Source: JADHUC01 sp964623055
GTDB lineage: Bacteria > Planctomycetota > Planctomycetia > Pirellulales > Pirellulaceae
Length of the DNA: 64,000 nucleotides
Reading direction: 5' to 3'
NCBI GenBank assembly: GCA_964623055.1
Contig: CAZURK010000021.1
Coordinates: forward strand, 1 to 64,000
The position numbers were made by a program, and so were the translations under genes. The notes below the pieces were generated by a model. That model had not been told where the DNA came from, did not search any database, and saw only the letters and a list, made by a program, of their open reading frames with translations. This document shows, piece by piece, positions 26,004 to 34,902 of the stretch. Numbering within the stretch: position 1 is the first letter of the stretch; every line of letters begins with the position of its first letter.

Positions 26004-27023
26004 TCACAGCCACCCGTTGTCGATGTACCAATCCGCTGTTCGCTTGAACCAGGAATCAAGATTTGCTGAGGGATTAAACGCGAGCTGCCGACGAGCCTTT
26101 TCGCACGAACATGCCCAACTGCTCACCGTCGCTTCTCGAATCTTGTCCACGTTGACCGGGCTGGATTGTCCTCTTAGATAGCAACCGAGTTGATGAACTC
26201 CAGCGACCGTTCGACCAACCCAGCGCCACAGTGGCCAGACAAAGACACGCCGATTCAAGGCGACTGCCAGACGTTTACCTAGCTCCCAGTAGTTCGGGTA
26301 TTCCGAATCGTCACAGGCAAAATAGTAGCCTTGCGGCGAGTACGCTCCGTCAGTGGTTGCTTCAACTCGTTCTCCAGACTCTGCCGCGCGCAGAATGATC
26401 TGCACGAGATCGTTTACATGAATCAATGAAAGGTGTGGCGTTCGAAATCCCACAACCACGTGCAAATGGTAGCGATAGATCCACTTGAACATCAACACCG
26501 TCATGCGATCGCTGGGGCCGAACACGATGCCAGGTCGTACGATGGTGCATGACAAATCGGCAGCTCGTCTTTGGATCTCGGTCTCACCCAGCCGTTTACT
26601 TTTTCCGTAGTTTGAGATCGGTCGTGGTTCGTGCTCCTCGCGACGAATCGATTCTCCCTCGGGTGGTGGACCAGCGGCGGCTATGGACGAAACGTAGACT
26701 AATTGAGGTGGCGTGCTTAGTCCCCGACATGCGTCGGCGATTACACCACAAGACTCTCCGTTAACCTTATAGAAATCGCCACTGTGAACCGCGTGCGTTA
26801 GACCCGCCAAGTGAAACACGGCGTCGACACCATCGATTGCCGTTCGTAACTCCCTGGCACTGGTCAATGCACAATGGACTAACTTCACGAGCGGATGTTG
26901 GAGATGAGCGACCTTCGACGTCGAACGAACCAAACATCTCACCTGGATGCCGCGATCCACCAACGCGGCGACGAGGTGTCGGCCAATGAACCCGCTGGCA
27001 CCCGTTACGAATGTGCTTTGCAT
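26004..27023 (-). CDS. NAD-dependent epimerase/dehydratase (extended SDR)
   Basis: A 339-residue protein. ATG 27023 has GGAGG seven bases upstream, so it is preferred to the start at 27050. The Rossmann motif TGASGFIGRH is at residues 7-16, a VSS catalytic Ser region follows (YVSSIAA), and the YGKSK motif gives the Tyr/Lys pair. Beta-strand motif FHLAG and the VRPGIVFGPSD block are typical of extended SDRs. Closest in feel are 3-beta-hydroxysteroid dehydrogenase/HpnA-like members, which act on lipid or sugar hydroxyls. It is the last gene of a minus-strand set with an MMPL exporter and an aldehyde dehydrogenase, so a role in reducing or oxidising a lipid intermediate is inferred. Confidence 0.85.
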   Translation of the reverse strand: MQSTFVTGASGFIGRHLVAALVDRGIQVRCLVRSTSKVAHLQHPLVKLVHCALTSARELRTAIDGVDAVFHLAGLTHAVHSGDFYKVNGESCGVIADACRGLSTPPQLVYVSSIAAAGPPPEGESIRREEHEPRPISNYGKSKRLGETEIQRRAADLSCTIVRPGIVFGPSDRMTVLMFKWIYRYHLHVVVGFRTPHLSLIHVNDLVQIILRAAESGERVEATTDGAYSPQGYYFACDDSEYPNYWELGKRLAVALNRRVFVWPLWRWVGRTVAGVHQLGCYLRGQSSPVNVDKIREATVSSWACSCEKARRQLAFNPSANLDSWFKRTADWYIDNGWL

Positions 27024-27216
27024 GTCAAATCCTCCGCTTGTTCCATGCAAAACTCTACGACACTATTTCGCCAGTGACGGTTGGCGAGATGGCTTGGTAC
27101 GATTTCATCAGATTTCAGGGTTATGTCGATCAGCGATGCGTCCCAAACGCCTTCTCCCTCACCGTCAAAGCCATACGAAATGCGTCTCGGGCGGAACCCT
27201 AAAGAATCGCCGTACG

Positions 27217-29490
27217 CTAGTTCGCGCGGCCTCCTTGCCGACGGCGTGACGGCACAAACGCCCAACCGAATGGGCTTGCCAGGATTGCGGGCAGGACCAG
27301 AAGGTCTGCCACCACTGCAGCGACCAGCATCGCACTCATTAGCCAAGCGAACCGGGCCGTCGGTGCAAACGGGCTGACCGCGAACACGATCAATCCCAGG
27401 CCGCAAATCAGCGACGTTTGCAGCATGGCCGGGCCGCACCGCTCGTAGGCGGAGCGTATCGCGCTATGCCGCGATTGGCCGCTCGACAATGCTCTCCGAT
27501 ACCAGCTCACGTAGTGAAGCGTGTCATCGACTGCGATTCCCAGCGCGGCACTGGCGGTCATCATCGAACCGACTTCAATCGAGACTCCCAGCCATCCCAT
27601 GGCGCCAAATACCGCGATGCTTGGCAGGAGATTTGGCAGCATCACGAGCAAGCCCGCCGTGAAACTGCGCAGGACGACGATCATGACAATTGCGATCACA
27701 CCAAACGCGCCAAGATAGCTCTTGAACAGGTCAACTAGTAACAGCTTCTGCGATCGCTGAACGAGAGGGATACTCCCAGTGACAACGACATTTATCGGAG
27801 GTGACGTGGGGCCGGCTGCATTGAGAACTTGAACCTGAATTCTCTCTTCCAACTTGTCGAGCAACGTGCCATATTCGACGTTTGAACCAGCCGTTGCCCG
27901 TCCGCTTATCCGCCACAATTCCCGGTCGCCGTCTCGCTTCAAGAAACGCAGGTCCACCAGACGATCACGCTGCTCTTGGAGCAGTCGTCTGTAAGTCGTC
28001 CGACGTATCACGCCCCTGACGCCAGTTTGCCCTTGAGGAGGAAGAGGCGGCAGAAAGGTCACTACTGAAATCGCTCGATCCACGCCCTCCAGTTCTTCCA
28101 TCGCTCGACTGACCCGCTTCACGAGATGCAGGCGGTCCAGCGTCTTGTCCGGCTCCTCTCGGGGCAACACAAGAACGACTTCGACAGGGACGAGCGGACC
28201 GATGGTTTGTTCCAGCCAGGCGTAGTCCTGCAAAAGGCGGTTTTGTGGGTTTGCGAACAGGTCGTGCAATCGCGCGGTGGTTTCGGTCTTGGAGACGCCC
28301 CAAATCATCAGAACGAACAGAACGAAACCACTCGCGGCAAGAGGCTTGTGCCAGCGCACGACGACCCCGGCGAGCCGATTCCATACGGCGTGCGGGCCAG
28401 CACGAGCTTGCTTCCGCCGCGCAGCCTCCCAACGCCGCGGTGGGAATTGTTCCAGTAGAATCGGCAACGATACGAACAACACGACCAGTCCACACAGAAC
28501 GCCCAACGAACCGAAGGCACCGAATCGCTGCACCGGCTTGAGTTGACTAACCAACAACGAGATCAGTCCCAGGGAAGTGGTCACCGCCGCCAGGGCGCAA
28601 GGCCTCCAGCCGACGTCGAATCCACTGCGCGGTGCTCCGGCGAGTCCCTTCTCAGACACGGCGTCGCCGTAGTAGTTGACCAGATGGATGCCGGCCGAAA
28701 TCGACAACACGTAGACCAGCGTCGGGACCATCAACATGACGCTGTCCATGTGCGAGCCGCACAAGTAGATGATCGCCGAGCCAAGCTGCTGGCAATAGAC
28801 GGCGGTTGCGAACACCATCAATGCCAAGGTGATAGACCGAAGGCACAAGTAGGTCACCACCAACACAAGCAGCACGGAGACGGCGGTCAGTGGCGTCAGG
28901 TATCGCTTGCTCGTCTCGTCGATCACGACATTGTCTGCAGTGGGCCCCGCGACGCGCAAGTCGCAAGCCTCCAGTCCGGCCACCTGATCGGCACACGCAT
29001 AGACGTAGGCCACAGCCGCGTCCCGATCTTGTCGGCCTTCGGGCGATACCAAGGCAACGGCACACGTTGTTTCCTTGTCAGAGCCCAACAGCCACCCTCG
29101 CATTCGTCTCTTGGCCTGCGCGGTGCTCATTTCCAAGGGTGGCGAGACGTAAGACTCCAAGGCGTCATCGCCCGAGAACACTTCTTGGAACCAAGGGGCC
29201 GTGTGCCCATCAGCGTGCCGGACGGGCTTGCGGAGCAACTCCACGAAACGAGGCAAGCGTGGGTCCGAAAGAGTGCATCCCTCCCAACTGACCATCAATA
29301 GCTCGTCGCTTCTGAAATGGTCAAGGAACCAGAGGAGTTGCTTCGTCTCTTTCAACTGGTCGGGGGACCAATCCTCGCGTTGGTTTGAGCTTCCTTCGAG
29401 TGCCTTCTGAGCGCCGTGATAAACGAACGGCGCACATACCGCAAGCACCGCGAGGATAATGAGGCGATATCGCGCCGAGAGCAATTCCAT
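27217..29490 (-). CDS. MMPL/RND-superfamily lipid exporter
   Basis: A 757-residue membrane protein with two repeated halves: a first membrane helix (YRLIILAVLAVCAPFVY), a periplasmic loop, a block of five or six helices (residues about 210-365), then a second membrane helix near 390, a loop, and a last helix block (about 600-750). This is the COG1033/HpnN-like topology of RND transporters that move hydrophobic molecules. The internal-duplication helix motif GxxxDxxxH is seen as LGIAVDDTLHYVSWYRR, with charged residues for proton relay. In this cluster it is the obvious candidate to export the lipid product. The gaps to the flanking minus-strand genes are 193 and 85 bp. Confidence 0.88.
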   Translation of the reverse strand: MELLSARYRLIILAVLAVCAPFVYHGAQKALEGSSNQREDWSPDQLKETKQLLWFLDHFRSDELLMVSWEGCTLSDPRLPRFVELLRKPVRHADGHTAPWFQEVFSGDDALESYVSPPLEMSTAQAKRRMRGWLLGSDKETTCAVALVSPEGRQDRDAAVAYVYACADQVAGLEACDLRVAGPTADNVVIDETSKRYLTPLTAVSVLLVLVVTYLCLRSITLALMVFATAVYCQQLGSAIIYLCGSHMDSVMLMVPTLVYVLSISAGIHLVNYYGDAVSEKGLAGAPRSGFDVGWRPCALAAVTTSLGLISLLVSQLKPVQRFGAFGSLGVLCGLVVLFVSLPILLEQFPPRRWEAARRKQARAGPHAVWNRLAGVVVRWHKPLAASGFVLFVLMIWGVSKTETTARLHDLFANPQNRLLQDYAWLEQTIGPLVPVEVVLVLPREEPDKTLDRLHLVKRVSRAMEELEGVDRAISVVTFLPPLPPQGQTGVRGVIRRTTYRRLLQEQRDRLVDLRFLKRDGDRELWRISGRATAGSNVEYGTLLDKLEERIQVQVLNAAGPTSPPINVVVTGSIPLVQRSQKLLLVDLFKSYLGAFGVIAIVMIVVLRSFTAGLLVMLPNLLPSIAVFGAMGWLGVSIEVGSMMTASAALGIAVDDTLHYVSWYRRALSSGQSRHSAIRSAYERCGPAMLQTSLICGLGLIVFAVSPFAPTARFAWLMSAMLVAAVVADLLVLPAILASPFGWAFVPSRRRQGGRAN

Positions 29491-29575
29491 GGTCGCGTCC
29501 GTCCTGATATGTCTCTTGATCTCGGGGTCGTCTTTGGATCAGGGGATTTGCACGTCACATCTCGAAGAAACCAGT

Positions 29576-31141
29576 TCACGCGCGCAATGTACGGGGCAAG
29601 GCCTTCAGAAGTCGGTAGAAGCCAGAGATGCGTTTGGATATCCCTTTGGCGTAGAGAGCGTTGAGAATGCCTTTCACAGCTCGGTAGACTTCGGGCCCGT
29701 GCGGGTGCCACCAGATGTTCTTCTTGGCGCGATGCGTCAGATCATCGACGATGCATTGCGGCTGGGTCATTTCGGCAAAACCGATGGCCCCGTGCGTTCG
29801 GCCCAGCCCCGAGTCTTTGAAGCCGCCCCAGGGGGTCTCGGGCAACCCGTGGCTCATCAAGTGGTCGTTGATCGTGACGACACCGGCCTGGATGCGCGTC
29901 GCCAGTCTGCGAGCCGTCCTTCTACTGCGTGACCAGACCGACGCAGTCAAGCCGAGGGTGCTGTCGTTGGCTAGTTCGACAGCCTCCTCCATGTCGCCAA
30001 CTTTCATCACGGCAACCACCGGGCCGAAAGTCTCTTCCCGCACGATTTGCATCGAGTGATCGACATCCGTCATCACCGTAGCCGGCAGGAAATTGCCGCC
30101 TCCTTCCTGTGGGCACATCGACTGGGTGTGGACAGTGGCCCCCCGGTCCAAGGCATCCTGTACTTGGCCACGCACTTGTTCCATCTGCGATTTCGTGGTC
30201 ATCGCGCCAAGATCAACATCGCAGTCGGCGTCAAAGCCGACGCGCAGAGCGGAGACCTTCTGCGCCAGCAGGTCCAGGAACGAATCGTAGACATCCGCAT
30301 GTACGTAGATTCGTTCGACCGAGGCGCAGGATTGCCCGCAATTGGACATCCCCGCCCACGCCGCTCCGGCAGCCGCCCGTTTCAGATCGGCATCGGGGCA
30401 GACGAGCATCGGGTCGTTCCCGCCTAGCTCCAGAGAAACTGGCGTCAACGTCTCGGCGGCCTTGGCCATCAGTTGTTTGCCTACCGCAACCGAGCCGGTG
30501 AAGAAGAGCTTGTCAATTCCGTTTTCCAGAAGCGCGTTGCCTACGATACGTCCCGGCAAGTTGACGTGCGAGAAAACGCCCTCCGGCAATTCTGCAGCCT
30601 GGAAGCATCGCTCTAGTGCCCGTCCGACCATCTGCGTTTGAGTGGCCACTTTCAATATGACCGCGTTGCCCGCAAGCAGACCCATGACCACCTCGGAAAA
30701 GGGAATGCCAAACGGGTAGTTCCATGGCGATATGACGCCGATCACGCCCCACGGCACTTGTCGGACTCGACTCCGTTTGTTTGCCAGCATCAGGTTCGCG
30801 GGGGCCAGCCGGCGCGTACGCAAGAAGCGTCTTGCTTTCTTTGAATAGTAGTGCGCGGCGATGGCTGCGGGCAGAACCTCGGTGGAGATGGCGTCCACTC
30901 GGGTCTTACCATTGTCGCGACCGATGGTCTCGCTTAACTGGTCGGCGTGCTCCACCAGGTAGTCCCGAACTCGAAGCATGGCCCGAGTTCGCTGCTTGAC
31001 CGGAGTTTCGGTCCAGGCCGCCTGGGCGGTACGCGCCAGTGCGATCTTCTCTTGCAGGTCCTTGATGGTGTCTTCAGGCGACGAACCAAGAACCTCACCG
31101 GTGGCCGGGTTAACGCATCGCGTTTCTTGCGTATGTTCCAT
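29576..31141 (-). CDS. Aldehyde dehydrogenase (NAD(P)+-dependent)
   Basis: A 521-residue protein; ATG 31141 follows a purine-rich AGGGG site and is preferred to the start at 31183. The family motifs are complete: SPWNYPFGIP for cofactor binding, FTGSVAVGK, general base Glu238 in SLELGGND, and catalytic Cys272 in NCGQSCAS. It oxidises an aldehyde to an acid. The C-terminal tail (about the last 60 residues, KKNIWWHPHGPEVYRAVKGIL) is typical of long-chain or membrane-associated aldehyde dehydrogenases with an amphipathic end. Within this cluster a fatty aldehyde substrate is inferred, which would supply fatty acid to the acyl-AMP ligase across the divergent promoter. Confidence 0.9.
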   Translation of the reverse strand: MEHTQETRCVNPATGEVLGSSPEDTIKDLQEKIALARTAQAAWTETPVKQRTRAMLRVRDYLVEHADQLSETIGRDNGKTRVDAISTEVLPAAIAAHYYSKKARRFLRTRRLAPANLMLANKRSRVRQVPWGVIGVISPWNYPFGIPFSEVVMGLLAGNAVILKVATQTQMVGRALERCFQAAELPEGVFSHVNLPGRIVGNALLENGIDKLFFTGSVAVGKQLMAKAAETLTPVSLELGGNDPMLVCPDADLKRAAAGAAWAGMSNCGQSCASVERIYVHADVYDSFLDLLAQKVSALRVGFDADCDVDLGAMTTKSQMEQVRGQVQDALDRGATVHTQSMCPQEGGGNFLPATVMTDVDHSMQIVREETFGPVVAVMKVGDMEEAVELANDSTLGLTASVWSRSRRTARRLATRIQAGVVTINDHLMSHGLPETPWGGFKDSGLGRTHGAIGFAEMTQPQCIVDDLTHRAKKNIWWHPHGPEVYRAVKGILNALYAKGISKRISGFYRLLKALPRTLRA

Positions 31142-31384
31142 GCCCCTATTTCCCCCTATGGTAGGGTTCTTGCCATCGCCCATTCACCTTACGCGGAGGA
31201 CGACGGTTGGTCGATAAACCAGAAAGCTATATTAGTCTTGCTGGCTGAACAGACGAAGACCCGCGTAAGTTCAGTCATCTATTGTGGATTGGCACCAAGA
31301 ACGACAGTCATATCGATGGCGCCGATCGTTCGACACGGGTTTGATCACCGCCCGCCTAGTTAAGGGAGCTGAAAGGGGAATGAG
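31142..31384. promoter_or_regulatory. Divergent promoter region between aldehyde dehydrogenase and DUF362 genes
   Basis: About 240 bp that must hold promoters for both directions of the lipid locus. I could not assign a convincing -35/-10 pair, and no strong palindrome is seen. Confidence 0.45.
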
Positions 31385-32683
31385 GTGGAGACCGTCATAA
31401 TCCGCAGGCATGAAGATTACGATGACGTGGCGGGCATGGAACGCATCCTGGCGGAGGGCATGGAGCAACTCGGTGCCAGGCCGCACGGCAATGTGCTTGC
31501 GAAGCCAAACGTCGTCTTCGCTCACAAGCGCTACGGCCGCTACGGATACACCCATGCCAATTTTATGGAGGCTTTGATTGCGGCTGTGCGCAGAATGGGC
31601 ACGCCGACCAGCGTGACCATCGGCGAGCGAACTGCTCTGACGGTGCCGACGCGATACGCCTATTATCAGGCTGGCTACTACCCCATGGCGCGCCGTGCGG
31701 GCGCCAAGCTGACTTGCTTCGACGAGGAGCCGCGCGAGCGGGTGTCCCTGGACAAGGGATCGGTGCACCGTTCCATGCTCTTGTCGCGTTCCATCGTCAA
31801 ATCCGACTATCGCGTTTGGGCACCCAAACTGAAGAACCACGTGTCCAGCAAAATCACGTGCGCTCTGAAGCTGAACATCGGCATTTGCGATTCGGACGAG
31901 AGACTGATACATCACGACTACCGGCTGGAAGAGAAGATTGCCGATCTGTGGGAAGTGGGCTGCCCTGATCTGGTCGCCGTGGACGCCATCCTGGGTGGAC
32001 AGCGCAACGAATTGGTGCCCGTGCCGCTGCCCATCGGCGCTATCATCATGGGGACCAACGGTGTTGCCGTAGACGCGATTGGGGCCAGGATTCTCGGCCT
32101 TCAACCCGAGGATGTGAAGCACCTGATGATCGCGCACGAGCGAGGGCACGGTCCCGTGGACCTTTCCGAGATAGAGATTCAGGGCGACATTTCGCTGGAT
32201 GAACTTGTCGAAAGGGTGGGGCCAGTAGATCGCAGCTTCAATGATCTTCGCACCATGCCATTGAACGTCGAGTTCTTTCTTGGCCCCCACCCCGAGGCCA
32301 CGCACGAGGACGGCGATGCCGGGCTGTGCCACACCGGTTGCGTGAATATGCTGAAGGCGGTGTTCGCCATCCTGGACGCCTACGATCCGGGATCGTTGCA
32401 GAAGATGCAGCCCTTTGCCGTTGTTGTGGGACGCTATCCTCGCGACGTGGAGTTCGACGGCACGGTCATTCTGGTAGGCGACTGCACCGAAGTGGAGGGT
32501 CAGATCAAGGCCAGGAAGATCAAGCGAGTCAAGGGTTGTCCGGTGCCCGTGCCGTTTTTCACGTTCCATGCCACACGTCACGGCAAGGTCAAAAGCCCCT
32601 ATCTCGATCCCAAGGCTCTCCACACATTCCCCTATTTCACTGCGCTACAGATGGCGTCCAAGATTCTGCACAGACTCTTCTGA
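31385..32683 (+). CDS. DUF362 iron-sulfur-type protein
   Basis: A 432-residue protein starting at GTG 31385, with AAGGGG at 31373-31378. It matches DUF362: an N-terminal segment with MLAKPNVV-like and ANFMEALIAAVRR stretches, the core APKLKNHVSSKITCALKLNIGI, and PDLVAVDAILGG. A cysteine group follows at the C-terminal side (LCHTGCVNML, VGDCTEVEG, VKGCPVPVP) that could bind a cluster, but it is not a classical 4Fe-4S ferredoxin CxxCxxCxxxC. The molecular role of DUF362 is unknown. It begins the plus-strand arm of the lipid locus, 285 bp before the acyl-AMP ligase gene. Confidence 0.8.
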   Translation: METVIIRRHEDYDDVAGMERILAEGMEQLGARPHGNVLAKPNVVFAHKRYGRYGYTHANFMEALIAAVRRMGTPTSVTIGERTALTVPTRYAYYQAGYYPMARRAGAKLTCFDEEPRERVSLDKGSVHRSMLLSRSIVKSDYRVWAPKLKNHVSSKITCALKLNIGICDSDERLIHHDYRLEEKIADLWEVGCPDLVAVDAILGGQRNELVPVPLPIGAIIMGTNGVAVDAIGARILGLQPEDVKHLMIAHERGHGPVDLSEIEIQGDISLDELVERVGPVDRSFNDLRTMPLNVEFFLGPHPEATHEDGDAGLCHTGCVNMLKAVFAILDAYDPGSLQKMQPFAVVVGRYPRDVEFDGTVILVGDCTEVEGQIKARKIKRVKGCPVPVPFFTFHATRHGKVKSPYLDPKALHTFPYFTALQMASKILHRLF

Positions 32684-32714
32684 GGCCAACGTGCCTGTGA
32701 TAGCCACAACCATC

Positions 32715-32898
32715 TGTACCGGTCATAGCGGGGCAGACGGAAAAATCCTTCCCAGTGGACCCCACGGCGGGAAAAGATACGTTGGCACCGCTGCAACGAA
32801 GCAATTCTTGAGTTTGAACGATAACGCAGATGTTACGGTCAACTAGGCGTTAGTGCAGACCGTCAGAACGGCTACCCGCCCCGCCTTCCGGTTTGCCT
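32715..32898 (+). repeat. Upstream repeat, copy A (before acyl-AMP ligase gene)
   Basis: About 180 bp clearly alignable with 37841-38024. Shared blocks include CTGTACCGG, GCAGACGGAAAA, GACCCCACGGCGGGAAAAGA, ACGTTGG-ACCGCT, GCTACGGTCAA/GTTACGGTCAA, CGTCA-GACGGCT and GGTTTGCC. It is non-coding in both places and ends about 70 bp before the acyl-AMP ligase start. This suggests a common regulatory leader or a duplicated promoter segment. Confidence 0.8.
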
Positions 32899-32968
32899 CG
32901 CGCCGACCGTCCCCTGCCGGAGTGGTTTCGTATATTGACCCGCGTGCGACGTTGGAGCTGAGAGTGCC

Positions 32969-34819
32969 GTGACTGTCGACCCCGAGGGCTCGTTCGCCCC
33001 GCCCACAACGACCGTTGTCGAACGATTGCGTTACCGCGCCACCCACCAAGCGGACAAGCGGGCCTTCACCTATCTGGTAGATGGCGAGAGAGACGCGATC
33101 GATCTAACCTACGGCGAACTGGATCGCGAGGCCCGCGCGATCGCCGCGCACTTGGAATCGCTGGGGATGGTCGGCGAACGGGCGCTGTTACTTTATCCGC
33201 CGGGGTTGGAGTTCATTGCCGCCTTTTTTGGCTGTTTGTACGCGGGGGCTGTCGCGGTCCCGGCCTATCCGCCGCGACGCAACCGGAACATGCTCCGCAT
33301 CCAGACCATTTCGGACGATGCCGAGGCGAAGGTGGCCATGAGCGAGCACTCCGTGATGGAACGCGTGCAGGGTATGCTCGACGAAGCGCCGCACCTGAAG
33401 CAGTTGGAGTGGATGGCCACGGATCGACTCTCGCTCGACATGGCCGACAAGTGGTCCGAGCCTCCCATCGATGGGGAATCGTTGGCATTCCTGCAATACA
33501 CCTCGGGGTCCACGGGTGCGCCCAAAGGTGTGATCCTCACCCACACCAACTTGATGCACAACTCGGCCCTAATTGCCAACGCCTTCGAAACGGCGCGCGG
33601 CCATGAAGGTTGTTTTTGGCTCCCCATGTATCACGACATGGGGCTGATCGGTGGCATTATGCAGCCGATGTACGTCGGCGGTCCGAACACGCTCATCTCG
33701 CCGATGGCGTTCCTTCAAAAGCCCTATCGCTGGTTGGACATCATCTCGCGCCGCCGGATCACGCACAGTGGCGGCCCCAACTTCGCCTACGAGCTTTGTG
33801 CCCGGAAAATCACGCCGGAACAGCGGGCGAAGCTCGATTTGAGTTCATGGGGTCTTGCGTTCACGGGCGCGGAACCGATTCGGGCTGAAACCATCGAACT
33901 TTTCTGCGAGACGTTTGGCCCATGCGGATTTCGTCGCGAAGCCTTTTTCCCGTGTTACGGCATGGCGGAGGCGACGCTCATGGTCTCCGGAGGGATCAAG
34001 CAAAACCCACCCGTCATGATGACGGTCGATGGCGATGCCTTGGACGCCCACCAAGTGGTGGAAGCGGAATCGGAAGAGGATTCCGCTCGGGTCGTCGTAG
34101 GTTGCGGTAGCAACCTGCCCGATCAGGAGATTATCATCGTCGATCCGGACACCTGCCGCCCCCTTCCGCCGGAAAACGTGGGGGAGATTTGGGTGGCCGG
34201 CCCGAGTATCGCGAAAGGCTACTGGCGCAAGCCTGAGTTGACTCGGGAGGCGTTCGGGGCACGCCTGGAGGGGAGCGGAAGTGGTCCTTATCTGCGGACC
34301 GGTGATCTCGGCTTCCTGTGGGAAGGCGAACTGTACGTGACCGGACGGCTCAAGGACCTGATTATCGTTCGCGGCGAAAACCGTTACCCCCAGGACATCG
34401 AGGCCACGGTGCACGCGTCCCATCCCTGGCTGCGTCCCGACGCGGGTGCCGCCGTGGTGGCCGAAGCGGGGGGGCAGGAACGCTTGATTATTGTCAACGA
34501 GGTGAATCGCGCAAGGGGCAAGAGCTTCGATGAGGTGTTTGCCGCGATTCGCCGCGAAGTGGTCGCCGAACATGAACTGTCGGTGGACGCGATCGCCTTG
34601 ATACGGGCCCGCACGATTCCCAAGACGTCGAGTGGAAAAATCCAAAGGCACGCTTGCGCGAGAGACTACATGGACGGCACTCTGCCCACGCTGGCGCACT
34701 GGTGTTCATGGCCAAAAGAAGACGTCAAGCCGCCGCTGGCCGCTCCACTCCAGGCGGCCGCGCCGGTTGCCGACGCCCCCACCAGGCCCAGGCCGGATGC
34801 GGATTCCGCTATCCTGTAG
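32969..34819 (+). CDS. Fatty acyl-AMP ligase (FAAL-type adenylating enzyme)
   Basis: A 616-residue protein starting at GTG 32969 with GGAGCTGAG upstream. ANL-superfamily motifs are in order: P-loop YTSGSTGAPKGV near residue 177, FAAL-type signature WLPMYHDMGLIGG...MYVGG with MAFLQKPYRWLDIIS, FPCYGMAEATLMV, TGDLGFLWEGELYVTGR, RGENRYPQDIE, and C-terminal Lys in KTSSGKIQRH. FAALs convert fatty acids to acyl-adenylates and load them on acyl carrier proteins rather than CoA. No carrier protein is visible in this window. The frame ends at TAG 34817-34819 but stays open for 39 more sense codons to TGA 34937-34939, which may be a remnant of a longer protein. It is convergent with the ketosynthase gene. 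Confidence 0.9.
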   Translation: MTVDPEGSFAPPTTTVVERLRYRATHQADKRAFTYLVDGERDAIDLTYGELDREARAIAAHLESLGMVGERALLLYPPGLEFIAAFFGCLYAGAVAVPAYPPRRNRNMLRIQTISDDAEAKVAMSEHSVMERVQGMLDEAPHLKQLEWMATDRLSLDMADKWSEPPIDGESLAFLQYTSGSTGAPKGVILTHTNLMHNSALIANAFETARGHEGCFWLPMYHDMGLIGGIMQPMYVGGPNTLISPMAFLQKPYRWLDIISRRRITHSGGPNFAYELCARKITPEQRAKLDLSSWGLAFTGAEPIRAETIELFCETFGPCGFRREAFFPCYGMAEATLMVSGGIKQNPPVMMTVDGDALDAHQVVEAESEEDSARVVVGCGSNLPDQEIIIVDPDTCRPLPPENVGEIWVAGPSIAKGYWRKPELTREAFGARLEGSGSGPYLRTGDLGFLWEGELYVTGRLKDLIIVRGENRYPQDIEATVHASHPWLRPDAGAAVVAEAGGQERLIIVNEVNRARGKSFDEVFAAIRREVVAEHELSVDAIALIRARTIPKTSSGKIQRHACARDYMDGTLPTLAHWCSWPKEDVKPPLAAPLQAAAPVADAPTRPRPDADSAIL

Positions 34820-34902
34820 GCGGCCCGCCTGCGCGACGAAATTTGCTTGCTGGAAACGCTCTATCGGCGCGACGAGGCTCATCGTTTCGCCCAGCACTAC
34901 CA